A DNA stretch of 64,000 bases from Oxytricha trifallax (taxonomy: Eukaryota > Ciliophora > Spirotrichea > Sporadotrichida > Oxytrichidae), in the NCBI GenBank assembly GCA_000711775.1, contig ARYC01017193.1, positions 62,001 to 126,000 of the forward strand. Direction: 5' to 3'. Positions 63,983-64,000 of the stretch are shown here, in pieces. Positions within the stretch are counted from its first letter, which is position 1. Each line of letters starts with the position of its first letter. The notes beneath the pieces are model-generated. The model saw nothing but the letters and a program-made list of their open reading frames with translations, made no database searches and was not told the origin of the DNA. Made by a program: the position numbers and the translations under genes.

Positions 63983-64000
63983 CTTGAAAGTTCTTAAACT

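Overview
This window looks like germline (micronuclear) DNA of an oxytrichid/stichotrich ciliate such as Oxytricha trifallax. Reading frames stay open over long distances only if TAA and TAG are read as glutamine and TGA is the sole stop. Introns are tiny (34-49 bp in the best-supported cases). Coding blocks are split by AT-rich spacers that behave like internal eliminated sequences (IESs). The window carries several telomere-bearing elements (TBE transposons), whose ends read CAAAACCCCAAAACCCC and whose flanks are ANT-type 3-bp duplications.

Layout. (1) 1-13.5 kb is gene-rich: a basic AT-hook-like protein at the left edge (minus), an EF-hand protein split by a complete 4.1-kb TBE, a multi-intron helical-repeat-like protein, a protein with a mitochondrial-type leader, and two minus-strand genes. 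One of these two carries a 560-bp fold-back near its 3' end. (2) 16.4-64 kb is three head-to-tail paralogues (copies A, B, C; all minus strand) of a ciliate-type two-transmembrane-segment protein. Each is cut into the same 13 macronuclear-destined segments (MDSs) in the same unscrambled order: A 16410-22737, B 25207-35486, C 42554-63982. The copies differ mainly in IES length: about 6.3, 10.3 and 21.4 kb.

(3) The size differences are largely due to mobile DNA in IESs, in MDSs and between copies. There are six recognisable TBEs: TBE-1 at 1663-5777; TBE-2 at 35727-40592, itself inside a MITE; TBE-3 nested in the deleted TBE-4 at 52347-57616; the remnant TBE-5 at 59961-62466 inside MDS3 of copy C; and the remnant TBE-6 at 29900-30910 inside MDS6 of copy B. 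A further TBE end lies near 57.8 kb. A 1.9-kb element with about 70-bp terminal inverted repeats and two overlapping ORFs is nested in TBE-5. A 233-bp retroposon shares its 3' tail. There is also a tRNA-derived SINE, several long fold-backs, and a MITE family with GGGGAAGTTTCCTGCC ends.

How it fits together: in this nucleus the genes are not directly readable. Expression needs developmental removal of IESs, TBEs and fold-backs. At three TBE insertions in coding MDSs, dropping the element plus one 3-bp duplication gives an open frame that matches the paralogues or completes an EF-hand. All boundaries below come from reading frames and copy-to-copy comparison by eye, so most MDS ends are good to about 10-20 bases.
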